A DNA stretch of 64,000 nt, from positions 44,370,296-44,434,295 of the forward strand of contig NC_037590.1 of assembly GCF_003073045.1 (NCBI RefSeq), in the 5' to 3' direction. The stretch's first letter is position 1; each line of letters opens with the position of its first letter. The position numbers and the translations under genes are program-made. This DNA is from Pomacea canaliculata. Taxonomy: Eukaryota > Mollusca > Gastropoda > Architaenioglossa > Ampullariidae. A model generated the notes under the pieces. That model was not told the DNA's origin. It worked only from the letters and a program-made list of their open reading frames with translations, and made no database searches. Below, one piece after another: positions 36,530 through 50,000 of this stretch.

Positions 36530-36762
36530 ACCTTCTGTTTTGAAGAATCCGCGTTTCTAGGGAAGGAGCTTTTGATTGGACAACAGTCTTTGCCTTAGCC
36601 AATCATACTCCTGGAAAAAATACACACCAGTGATCTGCCCGCTATTTTAGTAACAAGAGAGTTCTCCCCAACACACAGGCATCCCCAGCTTTTGCCGAAG
36701 TCAAGCAACGCGTTTGCCAATCACCCAATGCCACTGTTGAATGCTCAAGACAGAGAAAAATC
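36530..36762. promoter_or_regulatory. Probable bidirectional promoter, SPC24 and SLC36-like gene A
   Basis: Three CCAAT boxes occur in about 150 bases: inverted ATTGG at 36574-36578, CCAAT at 36599-36603 and CCAAT at 36717-36721. They lie between a candidate SPC24 non-coding exon (donor near 36535, minus strand) and the transporter ATG at 36763. Head-to-head CCAAT-rich promoters are common for cell-cycle genes; the bidirectional role is inferred. Confidence 0.5.
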
Positions 36763-39700
36763 ATGCCTTCGGAATCTGTTTACGAAGGACCTCTTAGGTA
36801 TGTATAAAAATTGTAAGTAAATCCCACGATCACAGCAGTTTGTGCACACCACGATCGATGAGCTTTTTCGAGTGTTTTTATTTACTTATTTGCTTAAACT
36901 CGGTGCCAATTTAAATCGCACGAACTTTTGTTGTGAAACTTAGGAGTGAACATGAGTAAGTTCTCTCTGTTTTCAGTGGTAGTAGACAGCAATCTGTCTT
37001 AAAGAATATGCATGTGGGGCTGATGTGATGCGAATATATATGCGGACAATCGTGTGTAAATGCATGTATATAGTTCCTATTTCAATTCTTCCTCCATGAG
37101 ATAGATACCTTTTATCTCATAATTAAACTGAGGGGTTTAGTATGTGTGTGTTTTTTTAAATAGTTTATTTTATTGATATGATTTGCTGATAATAAACCCA
37201 CAATTAATACATGTAATGTAGTATCGATTGAACTATCAAGACTTTGAACCGTGTGAATGATGTACTTTTGGTGTACGAATGATTATGCACCTTTAACAAG
37301 AGCTTTGAACCAGGTGATGGGTTACTCGACTTGTGCAATAACCCTTGGTGTGCACTGATTGCATCAGTTGACAAGTTCTTTGTCATATGAACCACATGTC
37401 ACAAGCTGTCATGTGATGCACCATTAAACACACCATCTTCATATTACAGTTACACATAAACACACATACTATGTTATTTGTAAGAAAATCAAAGCCTAGA
37501 ATAAGTTTTATTTCAGATAATCCATTTTTCTTGTATTGCTCATTCACTGTTGCACTGTGTGGTGACTCACATGTCATATTTGTTCCAATGTTCAGTGATG
37601 TTATAAGATGAGACTATTATCCTATTTGCACTCTCTTTCCAGAAGGCCTAGCCTGAAGATGCACTTGACAGACTTTGCAAATGTCTTGAAGGCCTTTATT
37701 GGTAGCAATTACCTCACAATAGCTTTTGCATTCTGCCAAAGTGGCCTAGGGGTGAGTTTGAAGGACTACAATCAGCTGCTTAGTTAGCAAATTTGATGAT
37801 TCTTATCTAAATACATAAAAAGACAAAAAGAACTTAAAGGTTAGAATTGTACTGTACTTTATTTCATACAGCTCTCCTCAAACATCTATAGCTTATATTG
37901 GGATTAATTCTGTGAAAATGAACTTAACATTGTTGAAAAGCTGATATATGTGTGTGCTTGTATTGTGCTTTGTGTGTGTGCATGTGTGTTTTTAGTTCCT
38001 CTTTAAGAAATGTGTGTTCTTACATGAAGTAGATCCTATTAGGAACTAAGGCATTTTGTGTATTTTTCAACAGCTGGGCATAGCAGGTTTGTTGCTGGTT
38101 GCATCTCTAACAGCTCACTGCTGCCACCTATTGGTCAAGTGTAAGTATTATGCGATTAACCACATATTGGAACTGCATGCTAGGCCTAGCTTGCAGCATC
38201 CTAAAGAACACAGCAGCTATGATGGATACACCAACGGCAACAACAGTGAACCAGACAGAGATGAAAAGTATCTCATGGAGGAAAAACTGAAGCATTGCTT
38301 AAACTTTGGGGATCTTGGTTGGCTATGCTTTGGCAAAGTAGGTGTAGCTGTTGTGAATGCAGGCATCATAATGACTCAGTTTGGGTTTTGTGTAGGTTAT
38401 TGCATTTTTATTGGCAATACTATTTTTTCGATGTTTCCTCTCTACAACTGTTCTGAAGTTGTTGTGAACATCTCCACTACTGCACCCAACAAAATGGTGT
38501 GTGTTGAAGCTACAGTCTTAAGGACAGATGAAATAAATAGTTTCCTGCCATCTGTAGGTGCTGCTGTGGGTATGAGCTATGCTTCAGATATGGGTGCCTC
38601 CATGAACATAACGTACAATGGGGAAAATCATGGGCAGGCAGAGAATGCTATTTTGTCACCCCTCATCTCTTTGGAACGAATCAGTGACACCAGAGAACCA
38701 GTCCAATCAAATAACAGCACCACTTTATCACCAGCTCAACATGTTTCATTTGTTAATTTGTCAAACTTAGATGTGTCAAAGTTTTTGTCATCTATATTTG
38801 GTAGAAGTACTGAGAAGACTTCAACATGGATCAATAACTTCAGCACATCAGACATTTTAGCAGCTGTCCTCCCGTCTGAGTTACCTGAGCCTCAAAGAAG
38901 TGAATTGAGGCGAGGAGATGGTGTGCCAGATCTCAGGCTGCTGGTTCTTTGCCCTGTTTTCATCTTTATCATCTTGACGCTCATTCGTAATGTCCGACAG
39001 CTAGGAGTGATTTCTGCCATTGCCAACATTGCCATTTTTGTTGGATGTATAGAAGTGTTGGTCTTTCTGACAGTTGGTGAGTGTCTTAAGAAAGGAAAAC
39101 GTGAATGAAAAAGTAATGAAATAAAAATAGAATTAATCAAAGTTTAAAATTGGTCAGAAAAAGAATATATTCAGCTCTGTTATTCAACATGTTGATGTGG
39201 AAATCTACTATATAAGAGCTTTAAAAGGATTCAGGAATGAAAGCAAAACATGGAAAGATTGTATCATAGTCTGTACAATAACTGAATGCCACAGCAGAAT
39301 TTCTAGAAAAAGGTAGTTCAAACTCACAGTGACAAAGTTAAAGCCCTCGTAAAAGTCTGTAGAATATATTTTTTACCCATTGTAACATTGCATTGCTATT
39401 TTTTAGATTTTGAGCTGAGCACCACATATGTATGGTACAATATCAGAGATATGCCTATTTTCTTAGGCTTGGTCACCAGCTCATATGAAGGCATTGGCAC
39501 AGTAAGGTTTTTCTCTTTGCTTACTACATGTACAGCTTTATTATATTTTAAATTCTGAAATTATTTTAAAATATTTTCGAGTCTTTAGCATGTGACCAGA
39601 TGTCAAATGTTATCTATATGACAGTGAGCTAGCAAATGACTGGCATGCGGGATGCACCACTGATCATGTGAGCAAAAGCTAGTTGTAGTCTGTGTCAACA

Positions 39701-42655
39701 CTCATTTCTCAAGAAATCGGTGTCTTCTGCAAGAGTGCAGAACAACATTTCCAGCTGGAGAGTGGTTGAGTTGTCAGACAATTCAATTCACACCCTAATT
39801 ATATGCAGTGCACATACTCAGCATCGTCGCTAGCAAGATGGGTAGGCTGCCATCTACCTTTTTGTCATTTGTGCCTGTGGAATGTTGGGAAAGACCAGGA
39901 CATTTCTGATCTACCCTCTACCATATCTTGAACACAACCTACCACACATTCCATCGTTCTGACCTGAAACCTAACCTGGGACTTAACTCGGAGATCCGTG
40001 AGCCTCTGTTTGGCTTTGGCTCCCTTTTTTGCAGGGTCATGAAAGAGGCTGCTTTCTTATTGGCCCTAGCCGCTGCAATAAGGGTCTTCTTGTCCGCACT
40101 CAATGATGTGCAAGTAGTTGTGACAGGTCTCGCCTTATTTGCCTGACCAGCACAGTTTCTTGCATGCCAGGTGTTTGCTAGCTCACTGTCAGGGAATCAG
40201 TCTCTGTCTTTCAATGTTAATGTCATCTGTTCAGTTTTAAAAAAAGAGAATATATAAGAAAAATGTCTTGTTTTTTCAGATTTTGCCCATTGAAGCAAGT
40301 ATGGAAGGCAACCGTCATAACTTTGCAAAGTTTCTTTATGGAGCTGTTGCACTTTTGACTTTGATTCTTGGTGGCTTTGGCGTTCTGGGATATGTTCGTT
40401 TTGGGCTCGATGTTCAGCAGATGATCAATGCCAACATTCCACCTGGGGGAGCATTGTCTCTAGCTGTCAACACCTGCCTGTGTGTTGGTGTGCTTCTCAC
40501 ATTCCCTCTCATGATGTTCCCAGTAGTGGATCTTGCAGAAATCTACATTTTTGGCAATGGTAATTTCAGTGAGATTATATTTTTTTGCCAGTGGACGATG
40601 AGTAGTGCCATTTTTATGCTAAGCCAGCAACTAAAGCTATGATATAAAAATCCAGCCAGCTCTGCAACAAGTGTCTTAGAGTAGATCTGGACCCAGGACA
40701 GCCAATCTCCTCTGTCTTGGCAATAAGCCTTGGTGGTTAACCATTGCAATATCAGACTGGGTTGTTTTTTTTTTAAGTTAATATGTGGTACCTTTGAAGA
40801 GGGATAAGTGTGAGCATAGATCATAAATTCTTATCTTAATGAGAGCATAACAGCATTGGGTCCTTTTACAACTAATTCATCAGCCATCACATTGAAGTTA
40901 CTGCTATGTAAAAAAATGTTAAGCACATAAACAAGGGTGTGCACAGCCATGTTTGTGCATGCACACGCACACCATACAAAAATGGACACGTATCGGGATT
41001 GTGAAGTAATTTTTTAAATGCTTGTTTGTCACCAGTTAGTATAGATCTCATCTCTGAGCACAAATTTCAGTGTGGATATGGCACCTCTTTATATTTAGAG
41101 AGCTGCCTTCAGCACTTTTTTGGGGAGGTTTATTTTCCATCCCATTCCTCATCTCTTTCTTCATAATGCACAATCACCACTAGGGGAAGCACTTTCTTGT
41201 CAAATAAGCCAGTACTTATTGCAGATCATTTTAATTTCTTTTACTTGTTATTGATGTATTTTTGTCATGGCACACCCCTTATTGCATAAGTTGGCGTCCG
41301 GTGGCACAACACTTAATGCTTGTTACCAATTCAGGAAGGATTGGCTGTCCCGGGTTAAAATCTCTTCTGAAGCATTCTGTTCTTTCTGCATGTGGCATCT
41401 GTTTACAAGGCTGGCTGCTTTGCTCTGATCTAGATTTAGCTGCTGACTCAACATAAAATAACAATTAATCTCACCACCACATTATTTCACAAGTATTAGC
41501 ATAAAACCATTGCATTTACTTTTTCTTTGTGCCGATCTAATTGTTTCCTATGTTTTCAGGACGCATATTTGGGCCAAAACATGAACATGAAAAGAACATA
41601 ACAGAGAGGCAGAAGCTGTTACCAGAACATAAGGAACTGCCAATATTCATTTCTGTTACAGGAAAAGTCTCCACTCAGGCAAGATTCTTTTCATAAGACA
41701 CATTTAGTGAATACTTTCATAGCTATTGTATGCTTCACTATATTTCTTCACATAGTAAGTGTTTGAATAAGAAATTTTCTGAAGCTAAAGTTTCCATTTA
41801 TTCACTTTGCGGGATTGTCTTAAGGCTAGAAAAGGAAGCACATTGTAATCTTTTTTCGCTAAGATTGAAATCCTATTACAATTGTCTTATAGCAGTTGTC
41901 ATTTTTTTCCCATAGGTATCAACATGGAAACGCAATGTACTCAGGATCATCATTGTGTTAATGGCTGGAGGACTTGCTGTGCTGCTGAGAAATAGCTTTG
42001 CTTATGTATCAGCATTTGTGGGTGAGCAGCTTACTTTCATTCTATACTAGCTATTTGAAAAAATGTACTCTGTGGGAACTGTCTTCCTGTATGGTATTGG
42101 TAGTCTCAGGTAGAGGGTGGTAGATGCAGCCTAGCAAACAGTGTGGCCATCTTGAAATAACGTAAATTATTGATTGTAATGGCTTTTAACAACCACCCAA
42201 GCAGGAAAAAAAGTAAATTTTTGTTTAAGAAATCTAAAAATGCCTCTCGAAAATACCTACAGTTCTTTGCTTTATATATTTTCTGTCAGCTTATCTCTAT
42301 CTTTTGTTTTATTTTGTATTGAGCCTTGAGCCCAACCCATAACTGTTAGTTGTATTAAGACTCTGTGTGTGTGTATATGCTTTCATGCACTCTTTCATCA
42401 TTATTGAGGGAAAAAGTTTCTCAGTCTTTACATTTTGTCTACATTATATGCTTTTTTTTTTCAGGTGCTGTTGGCAGCACAGTACTGGCCTACATCCTCC
42501 CATGTGTGTTTCATCTCAAACTGCATTGGCATCATCTTCCACTGCTTGTGAAGGTCAAGGATATCGTGATAATTTTGGTTGGCTTCTGTGTGGCATTGCC
42601 GGGATCTATAGTGTTCTTCTGGACATCATCAGGAATGAGAGTACATGAAGCTTAG
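36763..42655 (+). CDS. SLC36-like amino-acid transporter A (AAAP family)
   Basis: Member of the amino-acid/auxin permease family closest to proton-coupled SLC36 transporters; expected to carry small neutral amino acids across plasma or lysosomal membrane. Exons: 36763-36797, 37643-37751, 38074-39076, 39407-39501, 40280-40559, 41560-41678, 41916-42021, 42465-42655; about 645 aa (human SLC36A1 476). Visible motifs: VLKAFIGSNYLTIAFAF (helix 1), GIIMTQFGFCVGY (human VTQLGFCCVY), LIRNVRQLGVISAIANI, and SYEGIGT-ILPIEASM (human SFEGIGMVLPLENKM). The extra length is a loop of about 190 residues between YNCSEVVVN and the helix before LIRNVRQ, rich in Ser/Asn/Thr with N-glycosylation sequons. The exon-6 donor is ambiguous (GC at 41679 or GT at 41667). 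Neighbour gene B is an inverted paralogue. Substrate unknown. Confidence 0.88.
40635..40768 (-). repeat. tRNA-derived SINE, copy 1 (gene A intron 5)
   Basis: Reverse complement reads CAATGGTTAACCACCAAGGC then GATTGGCTGTCCTGGGTCCAG, ending CTTGTTGCAGAGCTGGCTGG. These blocks match copies at 41285, 45075 and 51565. Confidence 0.6.
41285..41462 (+). repeat. tRNA-derived SINE, copy 2 (gene A intron 5)
   Basis: GGTGGCACAACACTTAATGC (A-box-like head), GATTGGCTGTCCCGGGTTAA (B-box region) and a body with GCATGTGGCATCTGTTTACA and GGCTGGCTGC. Shares order and spacing with the other three copies. Confidence 0.65.
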
Positions 42656-44092
42656 TTTTTAGTGTTCTACCTAACATCAAAATTGAGAGTGCATGAAGGT
42701 TCTGGTTGGTTTTAGCTGACACTAGCAAGCAAGCCTTCTGCAGCATTAACCTTTACCACATAATCAGGTAGCATAGACTCAGGCTTTTTATGATGTGTGT
42801 ACAAATTGTGATGAAATATTTTGTAGCAAAAATGCTGCTCTAATTTAGTGCTATTTATTCAAGTTATTTTGATTGATGCGCAATTTTGTGATAGCATATT
42901 ATGCAACAAAGACGTCAGCCCATGGGAATATTGACTCACCTTATTTATTGACAAATTATCAATGTACTGAACTAGGCTTCACACCATGACTGTAAGAAAT
43001 CATTTTATGACAAATTTGTTATGAGAAACAGTATATTTTGGGATATTTTTAGTAGCTTACTTGTTACAGCACTAAGGCATTATAGCACATTGTGGCAAGA
43101 GAAGTCGGTGACCTCATCCTATGGCCCTTTTTATATTTATATATATATAATGTCGTGTTTCTGACATTTTCCTTGCATTTTCAGGAGTTTTCTGTACAGT
43201 TAAGGCCAGACATTTCTCAGTGCAAAGAGGGGAAGAGAGCACACAGTGGGTTGTAGCGAGTGCATATCTTATTCTAGCTTTATCTAAAAATATTAACTGA
43301 CAAAAAAGAATAATATTTGACAGATAAAGATCTCACATGATTTTGTTTGGTCAGTGGGCTATCTTTTGTGTTGTTACATTCCACACATGCCAATATCACA
43401 ATCACCACCAATCTTCTGATCTGAAAGGGAGTGATCAACATAAATATTTTTATTGTACTGCTGACAGCAGTTTTATAATTAAGATTTGCCAACATGCACA
43501 GCATGATGGTGATTTGTTTTGTTGTTGCATACACTATGAGAATATGAATAAAACATTGTCAGGTAGTATTCACATTACAGTGTTTGTCAATGGGAGTTTC
43601 TTTGCCTTAAATGTGAAATGTTAGATCTTGTTTCAGACATTTATTTTGAATATATAATTTTTCAGCTTAACCCATTCTTTTGGTCACAATGCAGAAATTA
43701 AAAAATATATGATTGTTTTCAGTCTCATCATCACTGGGTTATTGAAGGATCAGACTCCTTGTGTAACCAAGGCAGAAAAGGTTTTTAATGTATGTCTGCA
43801 GACATGCTCATGGCTTATATGTGTTCAGCATGAATTTTCTCAGGTGTACATGTTTTCCATAACTTGAATTCAGAGTTTGGATCTTACTGTTTCAGTGCTT
43901 TGTATCGGTTTCCCATCTACAGAAGAGCACAGAGACTGTAAGAGTGCATTCCAACTTCAGACATAAATGGCAAAACTTAGTTCTGTTTTTGCATACACAT
44001 TTCACTTTCATCATTGCTTCACCACTAATGATTATGCTTGCAATATTGGCACAGTGCATGCTGTCCTTGGACATGGTCTCATGGAGGTCAGG
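42656..44092. other. Spacer between convergent SLC36-like genes
   Basis: About 1.4 kb holding both 3' UTRs. A short TATATATA run lies near 43140. No coding sequence or transposon recognised. Confidence 0.5.
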
Positions 44093-47000
44093 TCAGTTCC
44101 TAGTCACCAGGTCCTGCACAGTGGTGAAGAGGCTCAAGATGGTGAAGGAGAGTCCAGTCACAATAATGACAACATCTTTCACCTTGACAGGCACAGACAA
44201 CTCTGACCAGCACATCTGAAGGTGAAAGATGCAGGGAAGAGTATATGCCAGTGTAATGCTGCCCACAGCACCTGAATCAGAACAGAATCCATCAACCATT
44301 AGCATTGATGTTGACCTTGATTTTATTCTTTTTGAGGATGTGGAGAAAATGACCTAAATGCATTACCTACATAAAGTGATTGCAAGGTTTGGAAGATTAC
44401 AAGACAGAATTTGAAATGTTGTAGACTGTTTTTTGCATTTTGGAAAAACGCCCAAAGATAAGCTAGAAGTATATGGTCAAGTGTGATAAATGGATGTGTT
44501 GTTCACTATATGATGTAAACTTTCAAATAAGGAAGGTAAGGAGCACTGAGGAGCTTTTTCTTTTCAACATTTTCACATACAGTGAGATAGATCTCTTCTG
44601 GATGCATGCAAGTGCATTTTGGATTTGAGTCAGTGGATAACTAGGAAGAGATCTTTCTGCTTCTAGTCCGAGATTTTAGGATTAGCAAAAGTATACATCT
44701 GTCGCAGTGATACACATCAAAGTACAACTATAATATGTAACGTGTGTCAAACCTTGAGAAATGTAAGGGTATGAAAATTTTTTTATGGGTGATAGTACTG
44801 TCTACGTCATCAGCTTTAAAATGTGTAACAGTGACAGTTGAAATGCATAATCATTCACACCTATATGACATTGACTTGCGAAAGTATAACGGGGAATTGG
44901 TGTTTTGCACCAATGACAATGATCAACTTTATTTGTCCCAGTGGGCAATTTGAACATGGGAAGGTGCTCTAGTTACAAAAGTAAAAGAAATAAAAATAAG
45001 ACAAAGTTCGTTGCAAGGTGCAGCGTTAAACGATGTCAACATGAAAAATATTAGCAAATGAATAAAGAAGGCCAGTAACTAAGGCTTATTCGCAGCAAGG
45101 CAGCCAGCCCTTTAAAAAAGATGCCACATGCAGAGAAAGAACAGCATGCCCAAGACAAGAACTGAACCCAGGACAGCTAGCCTTCACTGTATTGATGAGG
45201 TGCTAATCGTTGTGCCACCTGGCCACCCGTGAAAGTATAACAGGCACGAGATGCATTATCATTCACACTCACATGTGACACTGACCTGTGAATGCAGCAA
45301 CATAGGCAAAGTTGTTTCTTAGTACCACAGCCAGCCCTGCCACCAGCAACACTAAGACAACACGCAACAGACTGCGTTTCCATGGTGATGCCTGAATCAA
45401 ACACATTAGTACACTTGCCAAATGCTTTGTCTTAAAAGAAAATATATAACAAGTTTATCCATAAAAGAAAATTATCTGATTAAAATGGGGTAGTTCAACA
45501 CCTAACGATCCAATCATGAATGAAGTGATATAGGCAAGTATACAATGATGTCTGCTCCGAGTATACTGTTCAGGTAATTACAAGTCTACCTACATTTTGA
45601 TTTAAATACTGGCAGGTGGTTGTGGAAGTAGGCACCACATGAAAACAAATTCTGTATAGCTGCATAAATTGGAGAAAGAATGAAAAATATATTTATAAAT
45701 TGATGAAATATGTTTATAGAATAATAAAGGGAGAAATGAAGGAACTATTATCTTTTTATACCTTGCTATGATGTTGATCACATGCCTTGTTTGTAGCCTC
45801 CTGATCCTTCAGAAGAGATAACTGCTCTGGGTCTTTAACCTCACATTCACAAAGTTTATCTGCAAATACAGTGTTCTCCTTTTATTTCTATTCATATAAA
45901 TTATACTTATGTTTTCTTACATAGTGGCATAATCCTATTCAGAAATGGCAATAGGTTATTAATACAGTCCATTTTGTTTTTCTTCATTCCATGTTCCAGA
46001 ACACTTGTACTTCCCTAATTTCAAAGCAACGGATGCAGTATTTTTCTGGGAATCCCCCATGCAGCGCTAGCTCACCCTCTCAACTGTATCATTCCAAATT
46101 TGGGATTGGACAAACGGTGTGATTAGGTTTCAACTGCTACCCGCCTGATAGACACACATCACCACAGACTGTAAGAGTTGGCAGAGGAAAAGAGGCGGAG
46201 GGGGGAAGAGAAATAATAGAGGAAAGTGACATAAAGGAAGGAGAACTGTGAAATACAAAAATATTGTGAAGTTAAAACATATTGAGAATACACATACAGA
46301 CTAGAAACAAACCATTGCGAAAGAAAGTCTTTTCCACTAACTGTACTACAGGAAATGCCATGAGTGGGAAGGTCAGCATGACCCCGACAAGCAGGAAGGC
46401 GTTGACAGCAACACCTGGCGGGGAGGCTGCCTGCAGGTTGAGGGTGATGATCTGCGCTGTGCTGCTGCCAAAGCTTAGGTAGCCCAGCACGCTGACACCC
46501 ACATCCACAACCACCACGATCGTCAGGCCCGCCAGCAGGAAGACGGGGAAGTTATGGCGGTTCTCAGCCATGCTGGCTTCAATAGGGAGCACCTGCATTT
46601 TATTTGTTTAGACTTTGGAATGCTTAATAATTCAATAATAATAATAAGCTATATATGTCTGTATGACAGATCTTTCATTCACTCGGTGATAAATATGAAT
46701 TTGTAATTAAAAAAAATAATTGAAACAAATGTTTTACTCGGGTGGCGCACAATACCATAAACCTTGCCTGCCAGGCCAAATTTTATGGATGCAAAAATAA
46801 CCTAAAATATCCTTATCACCCGACTCCCTAAGAGACAGTTCACTAACGCCCACTCCCATTCGTTTTCCGTGTACTGTGTTTTATAATAATATTTATATTA
46901 TATTTTATATTAAGTGTTATATATATGAGATGTTAAATGTCTGTTTAGCAAGCATCAAGAAATGGGGCTGGCAATAGAATTAAGGAGCCACACTCACAGT

Positions 47001-50000
47001 GCCAATGCCCTCAAGGGCAGAAGCCGTCATGCTGACAAAGGTGGGCAGTCCTGTCACCTGCGACACGACCCAGCTGTCGGACAGCTGGAAACCTGCAACA
47101 TAGACCAGAATGTCAGCAGCACTTACAGACCTGCTGCTCCTCTTTCTTTGATGTGTGGCAGTGTGTGGACACTATAGCCTACAGTACATCATGTAGACGA
47201 GGTGTACAAAGCGTATGTAGTGTCTGTGCGGGTGTGAACTGTGATAAACCACAGGAGTGAAATGAGTTAAGATGAAGAGCTAGCCATTTCTCTGTCCTCC
47301 TCCTCCTCTTCTTTCTCAAGCTGTGAGTGGAGGAAGTGGCAAAAATGCTGTTACAGGCGCTCGGAGAACTAAAATGCATTTCCTACTCCCGTTTGTTTAC
47401 CATATGCTTTAATGAATCAGATTGTTTATGATGCAAGCATGTATTAAATGTAGCACTGATAGCCCCCAGTCTCTATAGTTCTCTAGCTTCCATCTCTAAA
47501 TTTCTTCCCGATTATTCCCAAACTGTCCCTCCTTGTCCTTGGCTTTGTTCGTGCAAGCGTGAAAACACATGGCACGTGGGCTCATGTTTACCTACTTGCT
47601 ATGAGGAGGCCCAGAACTAGCAGAGCTCCAGCCAGCAGAGCGAGGTTTCCCACGGCACTGACAAGTCCTAGACGACGAAGGTTCCGCACCAGAACGAGCA
47701 GAATGCACACCAACGTGGGCGCCATGACCATCAGCTGCAGGTCAGGTGCACTGGACCACACCTCCTTCAGCAACTGTCCGCAGGTGGACGCAGTCTCTGT
47801 GGAGGAGGGGGAGGCGAAAACTCCACCAGTTACGTTGTCGAAACCTGAAGAATACTCAAAGTCCGACGAAGATGACTGATTGCTGGAGACTGTCAGATCG
47901 CCATTTGTCCCGTTGTCCGGATCCCCGTCCTGCCACCGTCGCCAGGTGACACTCTCGGCGCAGTCCGGTGACACTCGCACGGTGTGGTTGGCGCAGTCGG
48001 CTGTGACGGTACAGTTGTACACCGGGAAGAAAGCACTGAAGGCGTTGGATGTGAAGATGATGTAGTTGACGCAAAATCCTAACTGGGTGATGATAATAGC
48101 TGTGTTGACCACGACGATGCCCCAGTACCCTAAGCATGTCCTGGCCACGTCACCGTACTGAATGTTCTTCGCCAGCCGTCGGTACGAGCTGTGTCTGAAG
48201 GTCGGTGAGTTGGAGTCGTGAGCAGCGTTCATGTCACTCCCGGGGAACTCTTTGACCATGAAGTCGCTTTCTGTGGTTGCCAAATCTTGCTCCGTTAATG
48301 TCTTAGCATCTTCTTCCAATGCTGGCATCGTGCTGGATCCAGGGTTGTTAGTCGGGCTTTTGACCCCCTGCCCTGAAAGGGACTCTATTTTGAAGTTCTT
48401 TTTTCCTATCGTGCACTTTCTGGAAGTCGCGGAATGCCAGTAGAGGGTGACCGCCGTTTGTCACGTGCGCGGCGTCAGTCTTGCAACTTTCGTTTTGAGG
48501 AAGCGCGGTTTGCTGGTTTGGCGTGGTGTCTGGCGTGGTGTCGGGGTCGTGTCACTCGTGTGGTGCTGCTCTTGTGCAGCTATGATGTGATGTAACAACT
48601 TGTGCTTGCAGGTGACCAGAAGGAGACAGCAGTGAGCCGTGAGCACGGCGATGCAGACCATGCCCACCACACCCAGCTGCAAAAGAAAAAAGCATGCACA
48701 GCACTGACATTCCATTGAAGAGCACACCAACACGGAACACAAAGTACCTACAGGGGAATATCGACTACATGCGCATGCACATAGGAAGTGGTTTCTCCGA
48801 CTGAAATTATTTAAATTATGTATAATAGCTATCCGTTATTTATTTGTAATTTTAAATATAAATTCTATGTATGACTAGTCAGGACACCCTGCTTTACCTG
48901 GATTGATTTCTGCCGCTCTCTTCCATCTGTGATATTATTGTCAGTTTTCGAGTTCTTACTTCAAGGGTTTTCAAGCGCGGCGACATCATAAAGAAATAAT
49001 GAGACTAGTACTCATGAACTCCTTTCTCAACTTAACATCTTATGTTCGGGTGCACCGTGTTTGAGCGAAGCCGCCACGCAACTCGCTTGCTATCTGCCGG
49101 GGGAAGACTCTCTCACACACAAACACTCTGGCTTGTTGATAAGGTTGATAAAAGCATCAAATATAAACTATATAGCTATGATGGAAACAATCAGGTTACG
49201 CAAAAAATATACCTCTAATTATAATCGAAACAGTGGCCAGTGTAGATGAGAATTGGGTAGGAAAGGTCTGAAACAAGATGACTACCAAGCAATGGTGATG
49301 ACTAGTTCGGGACATGAAAGGTCTACTCACCAGCAAGCCACAGTGGCTGAAGCCGAAAGGAATGGACAAGAAGTTGGAGCCGATGAAGGCCTTGAGGATG
49401 TTGGCGAGGTCACAAGCATGCTGCATGAGCCCTGTCCTCCTGCAAAGATTCGTGAGAGAGATTTCAGTTTGGTTCCATCGGAGAGGATTGTTAGGTAAAC
49501 GTGACAGAACATGGAGGAGAAGACCTTTGCTAGTGAGCGGGTGGGTGAGCGCGAGAGAGTGTGTGTTGAAACACTGGACTTGGTTCTTCTCACCCTAAGT
49601 TACGCTTGCAGATACATCTCAAAAGGAACAAAATGGCTATTCATTACAAAATGCAATTTGCACTTCGTCTCTTTGTGTGTAACGATTTAAAGTCGTGCAT
49701 TAATCTGAAATGTGAAGTACTAGATACTCCTTAATCCCAGGTACAGCCGACTGCGTGGACGACACGGCTGGCTGCTTGCCAGATGAACACAATGCTAGAC
49801 ACGTCTGTACATGTCATGGGTCTGCACAGTAATAAACTTGAGTCATGCTTTGTCACAACCAACTTGACAAGCATGCAAAACTGAACTTTCTGAGACAGTA
49901 CGTGTGCTTGCATTCTGAATACTGTCTCCAGGCAGCATGTCGGAGTGAGTAACAAGATGGTGAGCGGAAAATAAAAGATGGTCATACAGTCTTCACGTGC

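Noticed and set aside
41285-41462. tRNA gene suggested by A-box and B-box motifs (also at 21205, 40635, 45070 and 51565)
   Set aside because: The arms do not pair into a cloverleaf, and the sequences continue into shared non-tRNA bodies, so they are SINEs.
48461-48463. TGA in SLC36-like B as a selenocysteine codon
   Set aside because: No known selenoprotein in the AAAP family, the residue is in a variable loop and I saw no SECIS-like element; an intron or plain stop is simpler.
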